A stretch of 64,000 nt of DNA from Pyrrhosoma nymphula. Taxonomy: Eukaryota > Arthropoda > Insecta > Odonata > Coenagrionidae. Each line of letters starts with the position of its first letter. Within the stretch, counting starts at the first letter, position 1. The notes under the pieces are model-generated. The model was not told the DNA's origin. It did no database searches and worked only from the letters and a program-made list of their open reading frames with translations. The translations under genes were made by a program, and so were the position numbers. The DNA lies in the NCBI GenBank assembly GCA_963573305.1, contig OY754337.1, forward strand, positions 82,783,094-82,847,093. Reading direction: 5' to 3'. This document shows positions 10,880 to 21,954 of this stretch, piece by piece.

Positions 10880-10950
10880 AAATCACCCAGGCGGGATTCG
10901 AACCCGCGACTTGCGGCCGAGGTTGTAACCCCTCCGCCGCTGAGGCCGGC
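10880..10950 (-). repeat. tRNA-like SINE head
   Basis: The minus strand has a perfect B box (GGGTTCGAATCCC) and an A-box-like segment (GGCCTCAGCGGCGGAG) 34 bases upstream, the layout of an internal RNA polymerase III promoter. The expected acceptor stem does not pair, so I read it as tRNA-derived repeat sequence rather than a working tRNA gene. Confidence 0.55.
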
Positions 10951-12040
10951 AATACACTTCTAACTATTAAGTTCAGAACTTTACTCACGGTATGAAGGAG
11001 GATGATTTGTCTTGCTTCGAAAGAGTACCTACTCTAGAACGCTACTTATAATGTGGCCTCTGAAATGACGCAAATGGTGATTTATATCGCGCAATTCATG
11101 TCAGGATCTAGTACGTATGGTCCCTGGAGCATGAAGGACTTGACAAACCTCCCAAAATCATGTTAAGTTTGAAGGCGCGTCACGTTCTTTTATGCCCTGG
11201 TGTAATATATCAGATACCCTTACAGGACTCCCGTGTTTAGCGATTTTTCATGGTAATGTGGATTCACCAAATTTCTGCACTTTTAGTCGGCAATGATTTG
11301 AAAAATTTAACTCATCAGTGGGCATCGACATTATTGCCTTTCCTGGGTATGATGGATGTGAGCCTCGCGCGGACTAATGGGTGATTATCATTCGAATGCT
11401 TTTTCGATATTACTGTTGAACTCAAATTTGCAAAGGTTTTCATATAGATTGGCGGAGTTGCTTCTAAACATTATGGCCAAATAACTAATCGTACAAAGTT
11501 GCATTTTTTATCTGTTTCCTCAAAACGACCTCTGACAAAATTTCATCCATCGATCGAGCCCATGGTTCGATTCCCGGTGAAGACGGATGCATTTCTTCTA
11601 AGTATTTTCTCAATATTTACTCTGTTGTATTTACGGCAGAAGTGGACATCTTCACAAAAGCCTTTTTAAGGCATCTTTTAGAATCTATCGGGAAGAAGCG
11701 ATGGATGAAATGGCGTCACGGCCGTTATGGAAAGGTTGACTGTTGATTCAACTTTAGACTCCTTTATCTCTGGCAATTTTTGGAATCTTGAAGAGATGAT
11801 GTTCAAATGATCATTTGTCATGGCCCCCTGCACGATAAAGTAAAAGAGCAAAAATCGTGATGAACCCCCAATTGAGGTTGAGTTCGAACTAGCGCGGCAT
11901 AGACACACTCATATCAAGGGTCAGTCGAAAAGCGCGTTATCTCGCGTAGCGTGGTGTACCGACGGGGTACTTTTATGGATGTACATGCTCGGAATATGCT
12001 GGAAACATTTCCTAGCCACTGAAATCATTATTCAAGTATT
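10951..12040. other. No recognised gene; tRNA-like trace
   Basis: Mostly unrecognised. A plus-strand B-box-like GGTTCGATTCCCGG at 11568-11581 hints at another tRNA-derived fragment. The minus frame at 11678-11908 has no motif I know. Confidence 0.45.
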
Positions 12041-12282
12041 CTACCAGCTGATTGGTAGGTTCTTGGACAGTCCCCATTCTGCATCTCAACCTCGTAGACA
12101 TTGTCTCGCTTACCCTCTTAAGGATGACCCGTTATTAGATCCCTCTTCAATTCTTCTTATCTTCTACCTCCTCTTATTTCGTCCAGAATTCCTATCCTCT
12201 TCCTTCCTCTTCCACGCTTCCCCAGTGTTCTCCCCTCTATCACTCTCTTCAACATGCCCTCTCCTCTCAAAACCTCCTCCAT

Positions 12283-13520
12283 TCATCTCTTCTGCCTTCT
12301 CCAAACCTCTGCCACAAGCTTCCTCTCCTCTCCAACCATATCCAATACCTTCTCTTTCGTCTTCCTCGCCACCCAACTCACCCTCTCCATCCTTCTCCAA
12401 ACCCATATCTCAAACGCCTCAAGATATAGTACATCCTCCTTTCGCAATGACCAAGTTTCCGACCCATATAACGCCACGCTCCATATTAAAGTTTTCACCA
12501 GTCTCTTCTTTACGTCTCTTCTCAGACCCCCCCCCCTCATAAATTCCCTTCTCTTCGAAAATGCTTCTTTAGCTAGCGCAATTCTGCATCTGATGTCCCT
12601 ACCACTAAACCCATTCTCCTCAAAAATACTACCCGGATACGTAAACTGCTCGGCCTGCTCTCTCTTCTGCCCTCCCACCCTTATATTCGGCCCTGCCTTC
12701 TTACTTCTAGAAAATCTCATTCCTTTCGTTTTCTTGTGATTAATCTTCATCCCATACTTTTTGCACTACACGTCTAATGCATTCACCATTGACTGTAACC
12801 CCTTGGCAGACTGACTAACCAATGCTTGATCATCTGCAAATCTCACTGATTTTATCAGCTCACCTCCTACCTTTATTCCTACATCCTCCTCTCCCCATGC
12901 CTCCCTTACTATTTCTTCTGAATACACGTAAAAAAGCAACGGCGATAGTGGGCACCCTAGCCGCACTCCCCGTCCTATCGTGGCCCATCCCGATTCTCCA
13001 TTGGCTACCCTATCCTGCGCCGTCTGGTTCATATATAAATTTCGAATTAGACGCCTGTCCCTCCAATCGACCCCTAATTTCTTCAACACTCCCATTAATT
13101 TCGTCCATTCCACCCGATCAAACGCCTTCTCGAAATCTACGAAGCATGCAAAAACATCCTGCCCATACTCTAGGTTTCTTTCTACTAGCGTCCTCATCAC
13201 CGCTATAGCGTCACGCGTTCCCGTCCCTCTCCTAAACCCGAACTGGTCGTCACCCAGGTATTCATTTGCCTTCTTCTCTAGCTTTCTTTTTATAATTCTC
13301 AGAACTATTTTGACCGCGTGGGATATTAAGCTAATTGTCCTATAATTTTCGCACGCTTTTGCCTTACTCTTCTTTGGTATAGGAATTAGTACAGTCTTCG
13401 CGAAGTCTTCCGGCCACACTCCATCCTCATAAATCCTACGAATAAGCGCAAAAAGTTTTCCTCTTCCGTTCTTCCCCATGCTCTTTAAAAACTCTGCAGG
13501 TATGTCATCTATTCACACCG
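12283..13520 (-). pseudogene. RTE reverse transcriptase and C-terminal region
   Basis: Visible blocks: IDDIPAEFLKSM (after a TGA), IPIPKKSKAKACENYRTISL, FGFRRGTGTRDAI, CFVDFEKAFDRVEW (catalytic Asp), LGCPLSPLLF and VRFADDQALV (catalytic FADD). The C-terminal part follows after one TAG (LDV-stop-CKKYGMKINHKKT): LYGSETWSLRKEDV, LEAFEIWVWRRMERVSW, KEKVLDMVGEERKL, and, after a TGA at 12,282, LRGEGMLKRVIEGR. The order and motifs are those of RTE proteins. The catalytic residues are intact; only the nonsense codons kill it. Confidence 0.87.
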
Positions 13521-13839
13521 CCTTATTCCTTTTCATGTCTCGTGGAGCTCTTTCGATTTCGCTATCTAGGATACTTGGTCCGATGCCATCTCTGTCGATA
13601 TCGTCTTCCCTTTCTATATCTAACCTATTGGGCCTTATTTATTTAACATACAGCTCTTCAACATATTCTTTCCACCTCTCCTGGATTTCTTTCGGTTCTA
13701 CGATCACCTTTCCCGTCTTGTCTGTTATCGTTGTAATTCCCCTTCCCTTATTACCACCCGTCAGTTCCTTTACTTTCCTATATAATGCATCTGCTCTTCC
13801 CTCTTTTTGGTATTTCTCTAACGAGTCGATCTGTTCTCT

Positions 13840-14665
13840 CCACTACGCCTCTCTTGCTTTCTTTGTTTCTCTTCGAAGCATGTTATTTAATTCTCGGTAT
13901 TTTCTCTTACCTAGTTCTGAGCTTACGCTCTTCCATTTCCTTCTCTCCTCCATCTCCCTTATCGTCTCCTTCGTGATCCACGGTTTTCTAATTTTAGTTG
14001 CACTCACTACGCCTACCGTTGCTTTCGCCGCTTCTACAATTCCATTTTTCAAACTTCCCCATTCATCTTCCACTGATCTAAATCCATGGTCCTCACCCAT
14101 TATCTCATCCACCTTCTTCCGATACTTCTTCTTCATTGCCCCAGTTAATGCCTCCATATTCCACTTTCGTACCCTCCTTCCCATTCTAATATTTTTCAGT
14201 TTTACCCGACATTTCATGACTAATAAGTTGTGGTCTGTGTCTGCATCAGCTCCTGGATATGTATGAGAGTTTTTAACACTATTCCTGTATCTGTGACGAA
14301 CCATTATATAATCTATCTGGAACTTATCTGTGTCTCCAGACTTCTTCTAAGTGTACCTACGTCGAGGATGATGTCTGAACCATGTATTTGTGATTACTAG
14401 GTTATTTCTACGGCAAAAATCCACAGCTTTCTCGCCCCGGTCGTTTCTCCTTCCTAGCCCGTAATCGCCCACCTCCCGCCCATCTCTTCCTTCGCCCACC
14501 AACGCGTTCCAATCCCCCACTACCACCAAGTGCTTACTCCCAGGTATCCTACCAATTATTTCCTCTAGCTGATCGTATACCCCATCTACCTCCTCCTCTT
14601 TATGATTAGAGGTAGGCATATAAACCTGGATTATAACTAAATTCCTTGGATCAAGACTGTAATGT
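13840..14665 (-). pseudogene. RTE endonuclease domain (partial)
   Basis: Starts at LVIIQVYMPTSNHKEEEV (14,650), continues with LVVVGDWNALVG (the D-W-N catalytic motif of APE nucleases) and ends with GADADTDHNLLVMK (catalytic DH motif) near 14,235. The linker that follows, IRKPWITKETIREMEERRKW, recurs in the copy at 63,680. Stops at 14,345 and 13,846 break it. Codons upstream of 14,665 to 14,844 are open by chance and do not resemble the family. Confidence 0.82.
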
Positions 14666-15430
14666 GCCCAAAATGTTTGGAAAACAAATTGTGTTACTGA
14701 TCTAAGAGACAGCCTCCGACTCTCTGAGAGCCATGGACTGGGATGGCGTTTTCTTAGGTGGGTGGTTGGGTGGGTGGACGCTGTCCCGGCATGGGCACTG
14801 CCCGCAAATGATGAGCACAACCAACATGTGATGACACCGCTCACCTGAGTCCGCTCCTCCTTTCGCGCCCTGGAAGCAGAAGGAAAAAGGGGTTAGTCAA
14901 CACGATAAGCCACGAAACATCTCAACTCGCGCCAACAATTGACCAAAGCAGAACACTTGCACATTGACGAGAAAAATGAAAAATCACATCTATCAAAATA
15001 TGCATAGAAGCTTAAACTAATTGACACCTTTGCCATTTCCAAGATTTCATTAGAAACGGGAGCAAAAATTATGGACAGTAGAAGGACATAAGCAATCTAA
15101 TATAGCAAAATTAAGAGCAATTCTATTAAAATGGATTTATAGTTAAAGCCAAGGATAATAATTGTTTTGAAATTCAAAGAAAAATAGTTTTATTGAAATG
15201 AAATAGTTTTCCGTCAGTATCACGGTTACATATACACAACCACAAAATGCAATAGCATAGATTAAGACAAAAGGTTAACACTTTCAATGCCGATAATTAT
15301 TGTGACTATCTTGGTCTTTCAAAGGTTCTGAGTTATTCAAGGAAAAGGAAAGAGTTTCTATATTACCTTAAAATTAGCAAATAAAACCATGTTAGTAAAC
15401 ATCAGTCACATCAACTTGGACGACCCACCT
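14666..15430. other. No recognised feature
   Basis: About 770 bases. It includes a GGTGGGTGG-rich patch near 14,755. No gene recognised. Confidence 0.5.
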
Positions 15431-15439
15431 TAGTGCGAA

Positions 15440-15835
15440 AATTCCACATGGGGAAAATTATTCGCCCTGAACGGAACAATACCCCGGATTCCTCGATGTC
15501 GCACAGAGTACTTATACCAGTTTAGCCATCGAGGACTCCTTTCTCCTCAGTGAATTTCTAAGCAATTGGAACGAGCAACGATTCCCCGACTGATGGACAT
15601 GAAAATGCCACGAAGCAAGAGGATCGTGCTAAAGACGCCACCGCCCAACTGTTAACTATGATATTTTATTAGTTACTAATTTCGATGACACCGCGAACAA
15701 CTAGCTTCCACGGAATCCCCCGTAAGCTCAAAAAAGAGAGCTTCCACAGAGGATAAATTATCTTCCTAGAACCGGGACGCGAACCCGGTTTCCTCGATAT
15801 TGTCCCGGGTGCTTAAATCAGTTGAGGGCTCCGGC
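15440..15835 (-). repeat. Two decayed tRNA-derived SINE-like copies
   Basis: The minus strand at 15,765-15,830 has a B box GGGTTCGCGTCCC and an A-box-like segment upstream. A related, more decayed stretch sharing 'gattcctcgat...cagtttagc' words lies at 15,480-15,540. No intact cloverleaf. Between them I see no gene. Confidence 0.5.
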
Positions 15836-16199
15836 CGAAGCATGTTATTTTTCCTCCACGAAGGATTATACTGCGGCTGGTTCGCTCGTACCCTCAAAAT
15901 TTGGACGAAGCGTACTATTTTTTATCGCGAAAGATATACTTTAGGAATAGGGGAGATGTGCGAGTTCAGTTCCAACTCTTCTCTATGGATACTCCTCCTA
16001 AACTTTCAAATGCGTGGTTAGAAATGTCTTGAGAAGATATTTCACGACATCATAACTTTAAGATGAACTTTGGTAAAATTCAGAGAGTCAGATAGGTACC
16101 GCGCATTTATTAGATTAAGCATTTGATCATTCGAAGGGGAGGTGACTGGCAACTGATGTCATATCCTCCACTGATGACAAGAGTAGGTTGATAAGGTAA
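15836..16199. other. No recognised feature
   Basis: A plus-strand open frame of 73 codons begins at 15,800 but shows no known motif. Confidence 0.4.
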
Positions 16200-16330
16200 T
16201 GATTATTTGAGGAACGGAGCAAGGGTGGAGAGAAACCCAGCGTCGGCATTAGTGTGTTCTTTAAGAAAAGGCACCAAGGGGACCACGGTTTAATGTCTCA
16301 ATCGATGAACAGAGAGCACAGTCGAGAATC
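16200..16330 (-). repeat. SINE fragment, same family as 19,795-20,036
   Basis: Shares the body of the SINE at 19,795: GGTGGAGAGAA, GCGTCGGCATTAGT and a degraded form of GTTTAACGTCCCAACCGACG. The tRNA-like head is missing. Confidence 0.65.
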
Positions 16331-17940
16331 TTCAGTATCATTGAAGATTCTCAAAATCTTCAAAGATACTGAAACTTGTGAAGCTACAGTGTTGTCTTAA
16401 ACAAACAATATCATGGGCGTTTCATTTTATATGTAACACCTGTCACCTCATCCACATTTAGTCATATATTTAATATTAGATTAATTTTATCTAATGAAGG
16501 ACATTCAATTAATAGTACTTCCAAGAATTCTTGCTGGGTTCGTGCTTAATTTCCTTTGTCCTTTCATCTGGTGACCTTCGTTGTGAGGATGAGATTGTTC
16601 AGTAATTGGATTGTCCAGGAAAAGTTGATGGGTTAGCATCTTTCGTAAGTCCTAATCTTTTCCTGGGAATCTGCGTTGGCTTCCCATCGATCAGAGTAGC
16701 CTTGCTCCTGAAAATGTAGCATTCCGAAAAATCCCGTATGCAAACACCTGCCTTCCTACTGACTCCAGGATTGAAGTTGTACCATGAAATTGCCCGTAGC
16801 GACTGCTTTCTTGCAGGTCATGCTGGCGGGGCAAAATCGGCGACTGGGCTATTCATTTTTATATCGGAATCGTGATTCCCTTTTCGACAAGGGACTTAGC
16901 ATTTCAGAGGCATCTGTGAAAATGCAATGCATGTTTTCCAAGGATGATTTAACGGCATTATTAATGGAATTCAATTTAGGCAATCAATTGCAGACTTATT
17001 GGCAAAATTACATGTATTCATCCATTGCACGTATACGTCTGCACTAAGGGACGCACGAGTTTTACCCTTCCTGGGGAATTTCTTTGAGTCACTCCTTCAC
17101 AGTCAAAGGTTGTTACGAATTGAAATCGAGTAATGCGGCTCTTGAGCAGAATATTACTCTTGACACTTGACCGTACTCCAGGAATTTCTCGAGCATATGT
17201 GTGTGTTTTGAAATTCGCCTACTAAAACAGCCGCGACGATGAAGTATGTTGCCACGCTCCGAATCGAGATCGCAGCCGAATTCACATTCATATCGACGGT
17301 ATTTATTTTCCTTTGCGAATAATAATAGCCTGAAAAGCCCAGCTAAAGTAATGATAATGCTTTCCCAAGTGCATAGATATTTTAATACAGATAAAATAGC
17401 TCTAATAATGTGATATAGAACTAGAAATAAATGTCAAACTATTTCGAACTTTGCCATAAGAAAATGATAGCTATCGCATTTCCCGCGCTTTTCTTAGAAT
17501 AAACATGAAAGCATTTATGACTGGGGAAGCTAAGCATGACGCAATGGAGTAGGAATTCCGGCCGTCTGATGGCGTTTGTGTCGCCTTGCTCGCATGTTCT
17601 TACTTTGCCTTTTCCTTTCCTAGGTTTCATTTCAAAATAATACGCGAAACTGAAGTCAATTTATGATGGTTCTAAGAAAGAAAAAAAAATTCTTCCAGGG
17701 ACATGGACGTGTGTAGAGGTGAGCAAACTTAAGAGCAGCGGAAATGGCGCCAGTGGATCGGAAGGGAACAACGTCTAGCAGCCGACTGCGAGACATTAAT
17801 GGCGCCAAATTCAAATGTGCTGCTCTTGATTCCGGATACCGAAGACGACTTTAATATTTTCCACGTCCCTAATCCTTATACTGTTCGTGCTTCAGCCGAG
17901 TGTCGGTTTCGAAACGTCTTATGGACTCAAGAGGGGATTT
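16331..17940. other. No recognised feature
   Basis: About 1.6 kb. A plus-strand frame of 87 codons at 16,784-17,047 has no motif I recognise. A short inverted match of about 20 bases (GAATCTTCAGTATC and its complement) lies at 16,325-16,372. Confidence 0.4.
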
Positions 17941-17944
17941 CACG

Positions 17945-18015
17945 ATGCGGGTCCTTTGCTCCCAACTTGAAGGGTTAAAATCGAACCCCTCCGCGGGCTA
18001 AGGCGTCGCAACGCT
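17945..18015 (-). repeat. tRNA-like fragment
   Basis: The minus strand carries GGGGTTCGATTTTAACCC (B-box-like) with CGCTTAGTAGCG upstream (A-box-like). It is probably another SINE head and is too degraded for a tRNA gene. Confidence 0.4.
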
Positions 18016-18237
18016 ACTAAGCGTGACTCTTAAAGGTATCAGAAAACGGACTAGAACCGCGGCTGGCAAGATGGAAGGCCCCGAAATTGCTTAATAAAGA
18101 AGGATTAACTCGCACGATGCAGAGGATATATGTACCCAGGTATTAACGAAACTCAAGCAATTAGATGCCATCGCCTCTGAAGCTGTTTTCGTGAGGAAAA
18201 GCGAGCAAGGAAACGACGTAATTTAAGATTGGTATCG

Positions 18238-18725
18238 TTAATAGAAGAGAATAGTAGACAAAGTTTTATTTAAATAGGTACCGAATTCAACGCATTTTTC
18301 TTGGACCGAGAGACTGCATCCTAAAGTCCACTGACGTTTTAGTAAAGAGATAGGGAAATTGAGTCGGGTAAACGTGATCCAGAGGAGGCTCGACACTGCC
18401 GTGTCCCCGTGGATCGGATGAATGCGTGTGTTGTTGCCCACTCTGCACCCGACCGCTCCACCCAACCACGGGAGAGACAATAATATCGCCCGCTCTCCAC
18501 ATACTTCCCCTGGGTGCGCCGATCCGAATACGAGTTTCAAAAGCGTGGAAGGGCTTTCGAACTGCACTAGGGAGAGCAGCCAGCAGTGTAGTCGAGGATT
18601 CGATCCCTTTTTTAAAGTCCCTTTTAAAGGAGACGCGTTTCCACGAAATCGAAGCGTTTGAAGGACAGTGCTGCCGGCGGATGAACACGAAATGTCGGCA
18701 GAAATTAGCGACGTGTTCATTTTAA
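18238..18725. other. Region open in several frames, function unknown
   Basis: Three overlapping open frames occur here: minus 160 codons (18,238-18,720), minus 133 codons (18,287-18,688) and plus 99 codons (18,426-18,725). The segment is richer in GC than its surroundings, which lowers stop frequency by itself. The plus frame contains a helical-looking stretch (VVEDSIPFLKSLLKETRFHE). I recognise no family. It could be a host exon, an element fragment, or chance. Confidence 0.25.
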
Positions 18726-18977
18726 ATGATTAGGCTTGAGTGACTTGTCGCTCAGCTCACCTCTTTAATAATGCCCCCTGGTGCTTCTCCACAACAAACA
18801 ACAATAGATCCAAATTCGATTAACACACTCAAATAAACTAAATTAGCTTAATTGTTATAAAACTTCTTAAATCAATTAAATTGACAATCAATTATCATAA
18901 TTCAAATATATAACAGACGAGAACACTCTCGAAGATTCTTGAAGACACTCAAAATCACTCGGTGACAGTTATTAATG

Positions 18978-19528
18978 TAGTTTGAGCGAAATATCACTTC
19001 ACCTAGAATCTGATGAATTTCACTTCATTTTGTAGGAAAAACTCCCATCTTTCCAATGATATCAAAATATTAACTCCTTGACGCACTACTTTTAGAGCAA
19101 TTTGCCTGAAAATACAAGCTGTTTTACATGGAATTGATAATGGCTGTGCACTCCAGAGGGAGAACATTGAAAATATTAGGAATTTATAACACCTAGATTT
19201 CGTCAAAAAACTAACGTTCTGCAGTTTTTGTGTTTTCTCAACTAATTATAACAATTAATCTATTACATACCGCAGTAATTTTTACAGAATCGTAAGAAAA
19301 CCTTCTGTTGTGAAGGTGTTTTCACCGTACGGCGTGAATATATAATTCAAGTTAGAGACTTATGTCAATATATTTATTTAATAAGTGAGAATTTTTGCTG
19401 TGTATAACTGTATTTTTGCGCCATTAATATTACAATATTTACTTCATGCATCTTACAGACGCTGAAATAAAAAAATGAAATTCGAATATGGTCTCCATTG
19501 TGACTAGGGAACTATCACGCTCAAACTA
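18978..19528 (+). mobile_element. MITE family A, best copy (547 bp, TA-flanked)
   Basis: Nonautonomous DNA transposon at 18,980-19,526. It starts GTTTGAGCG and ends with the reverse complement CGCTCAAAC, and is flanked on both sides by TA, as in Tc1/mariner insertions. No coding capacity. Internal landmarks shared with other copies: TTTCCAATGATATCAAAATA, TGAAAATACAAGCTGTTTTA, and a terminal AATTCGAATATGGTCTCC. Other copies: 36,590-36,985, 44,770-45,310, 51,012-51,560 and, inverted, 54,417-55,210. Confidence 0.75.
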
Positions 19529-19794
19529 CCTCAATTAAGCGAGATCCAACAAATGCTTTACTAGTGTGAATGCGGAACACGCTTTCTCGTACTATCGCGT
19601 TACTCTTGCTCTACTTCAGCTTTAACCGAGAGACTATCTCCGCCGTTAGGTCACCGTCCTCCACCACTTGAGGTCCGGATAACACCGATAACGGTCCTCT
19701 GTTTGGTTGTATTTGGCAGGCGACCGACAACTTAGGTCATTCGAGTCATTCCGGATAGATGGGTAGGTTGGTAGGGGTAGAGTCTTTCGGGGAA

Positions 19795-20036
19795 TGGAGG
19801 GAGGGTGGAGAGAATCCTGGCGTCGGTAGTAGTCTATTCTGAACAAAATGCGCCTAGATGACCACAGTTTTAACGTCCCAACCGACGGACGAAATACTGC
19901 TCATGGAATGATCTCCAAAGAGATACCAACTAGGTATCGGGATCCCGCTAAAAATAACTGTGAGCCGGGAATCGAACCCGTGCCTTTGGGGATAGAATGT
20001 CAGTACTCTGGTCACCACACCAACCTCTCCCGATAA
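19795..20036 (-). repeat. tRNA-derived SINE, near full-length copy
   Basis: The minus strand begins at 20,036 with a tRNA-like head: A box TTGGTGTGGTGACCAG and B box GGTTCGATTCCCGG. It continues into a body with the complement of GTTTTAACGTCCCAACCGAC and ends near 19,795 in the complement of GGAGGGTGGAGAGAATCC. The family recurs at 16,200-16,330 and, split by another element, at 56,745-57,618. Confidence 0.75.
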
Positions 20037-20039
20037 CTG

Positions 20040-20545
20040 TTCTCCATGTACTTTCATTGAGCTTATTACGTATTCTGGAGCCAATATCTACCTTCCTGCA
20101 TTCCCAGTCTAGTGTAAAACGATACAGTTGATGGATAAGGAATTAGTCGGGAGCTGCTACCGACTCGGAGGCTACACTCTAGGCTTTTAATTACTTGAGC
20201 ATTTCTGATCAATCGTGTTTTAGGGTGACACGGAATTTTAACCTCGATACACATCTCTAGAACTGCTAAAATCTACTAAGTATGAGAGGCATACTGCCCC
20301 TGATAATGATACACCCCATCGGAGGCTCGCAGGGTAATATTTGGATACATTTTTTTATTTTTTCAAAAGTTTTCATAGTTTTCACATCCTCTATGCTTAC
20401 AAGGAGACATCGCGTGACTTATGTTCGGGATCCAAACGAGGCAATTATTTTCTGAAACTATAGAGAGAATGCGGGAAAAAAGTCACGGCTTTCTTCCACA
20501 CAGGCCCGGGTTTGAGAGAAAAACGCTATTAAAGAATCTTCCTCC
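20040..20545. other. No recognised feature
   Basis: About 500 bases with no gene or repeat I recognise. A CR1-3'-end-like phrase (GGAGGCTCGCAGGGTAATAT) at 20,322-20,341 may be a scrap of that family. Confidence 0.4.
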
Positions 20546-20549
20546 GTAT

Positions 20550-20621
20550 AAATCCTTTATAGTTCACGACTCTCTCAATAGACTACCGTCTATTGAGGGA
20601 GTCGTGAACTATAAAGGATTT
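20550..20621. repeat. 72-bp near-perfect palindrome
   Basis: Left arm 20,550-20,583 and right arm 20,588-20,621 are reverse complements with 33 of 34 bases matching. The spacer is TACC. Arms begin AAATCCTTTATAGTTCACGA. No TIR family known to me. Confidence 0.9.
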
Positions 20622-20639
20622 GGTGTCTACATGAGGTAA

Positions 20640-21950
20640 TTAATCGATTTAATTAAGTTTACAATCTGGGGTCCGAATAACTAAAAAGTTATATGATATC
20701 AATTGATAAAAATTCTTTAAATTTTGTATACAAAATTGGTATCTAAATTGTTTTATTGAATAGTAGGTACTGCAATATCATAAGAGTTAATTGCTAATAG
20801 TCAGTCAACACTGGAGCTCTCCTAACATGCAATATTCTATTTTAGTTACTCTGGTTTCCATTTTCCCCATTTCATGACCCTGCAAAAAAGGCAATAAAAT
20901 AATTAAGCCTAGTCCTAAGTCAACAGTCTCAGTATTTCTAAGTGGTTCTGTAAAATAATTAAAACGTTGTAACTCTTTTATAAACGTGACCCATATTACA
21001 GTCTACTGTGACCCACATTACAATTTTTTAATGTGCATAAATGCAGTCAAATCCCTACTTATATGCAAAAAAATTTGGTAGAATCACTACCATACTAAAG
21101 CATATCAGCATACCAAAAACGACTTTGGGTACATATATTTTCTTCTAGACTACTTTTAGTGTATAATTGTGACCCACATTACAATTTTTACAGGTTTGCT
21201 TCCTTGGTTCTTATAGACATAACCTTCACATTGCAACCAAGCTGTTAATTACTATAATGTAACAGAAATAGTTGCTCCTTAATTTAAGTAGCACTAAAAT
21301 AGTAAAATGACCTGATTTGTTACTGTTTTCACCTGAACTAAAGGTACATATGGCAGGTTCAATGCTCCATACTGCAAGGAACACTTTCAATGTCAACCGT
21401 GTTGCCAAAAATGTTTTCCCAAACAATGTAAGCGTTGCCATGTCTAGCACACAATAATAAACTATAGAAAAATCAAAAGGCAAAAACAAATGCTGGAGTT
21501 TTGAAATTTAATAATGTGTCCATGTTTTCATGGAATGGCCCAAATGTATTTTTTATTTGGGTAGTATGCAAGTGTGGATTAAGGACGGATTAAAAAGGGC
21601 AAAACAAAAAAGCAGGTGTGGCAGTTATAAATTTTCCGCTGAATGAATCCAATCCACTCACGACGGCGAAGTGTCACTGGGACTGCGCTTGCAGAGTGGT
21701 CGGAAGTCGACATTCTCCCGGCAGACACCAGTCGACAGTTGAACACTTAATGGCGCGCTGTCGCTTGTTTAGACATCGAAATTGGTGAGTGCGAGAGATT
21801 AATTTTGGAGAAATGAGGCTGATTTCCTATTCACCAACCTTCAGGAACGTCCTGATCATATCTCACCACTACTGTGATACAGATGGCCAAACGTACAGTA
21901 TTCCACCTTTTAGTTTGTATTGTTAAAAACACTAATTTCACTGATGACGT
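20640..21950. other. No recognised gene; short direct repeat
   Basis: AT-rich. GTGACCCACATTACAATTTT occurs at 21,008 and 21,168, with a variant at 20,986. A short Cys-rich reading (YCKEHF, then CC and C-C-CH) on the plus strand at 21,352-21,430 is bounded by stops and is probably chance. Confidence 0.4.
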
Positions 21951-21954
21951 ATCT

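Larger units (their letters stand above)
12050..14665 (-). mobile_element. RTE-clade non-LTR retrotransposon, 5' truncated
   Basis: Minus-strand LINE with endonuclease then RT and the long RTE C-terminal region. Nearly the whole protein (14665 to 12283) stays in one register. It is interrupted by stop codons near 14345, 13846, 13650, 13505, 12763 and 12282, and it changes frame only in the last 150 bases. No restriction-like endonuclease and no gag ORF are seen, as expected for RTE. The 5' end (first part of the endonuclease) is missing. A second, plus-strand member lies at the right edge of the window (63,600-64,000) and aligns with the EN/RT linker. Confidence 0.85.

Noticed and set aside
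10880..10950. Possible tRNA gene with perfect B box
   Set aside because: The acceptor stem halves do not pair and the anticodon arm is not convincing; better explained as a SINE head.
11979..12739. Plus-strand open frames rich in Ser/Pro/Leu
   Set aside because: They are the antisense of the RTE LINE, which has clear RT motifs on the minus strand.
13478..14266. 262-codon plus-strand open frame
   Set aside because: Antisense shadow of the RTE endonuclease/RT linker; its Ser/Phe-rich composition is typical of a reverse reading.
21352..21430. Cys-rich plus-strand reading resembling the end of a LIM domain (YCKEHF, C-CC-C-C-CH)
   Set aside because: Only 26 codons, bounded by a stop, with no upstream half of the domain and no splice sites that would supply it. 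Another frame of the same DNA looks like a mitochondrial leader, which shows how little weight such short readings carry.
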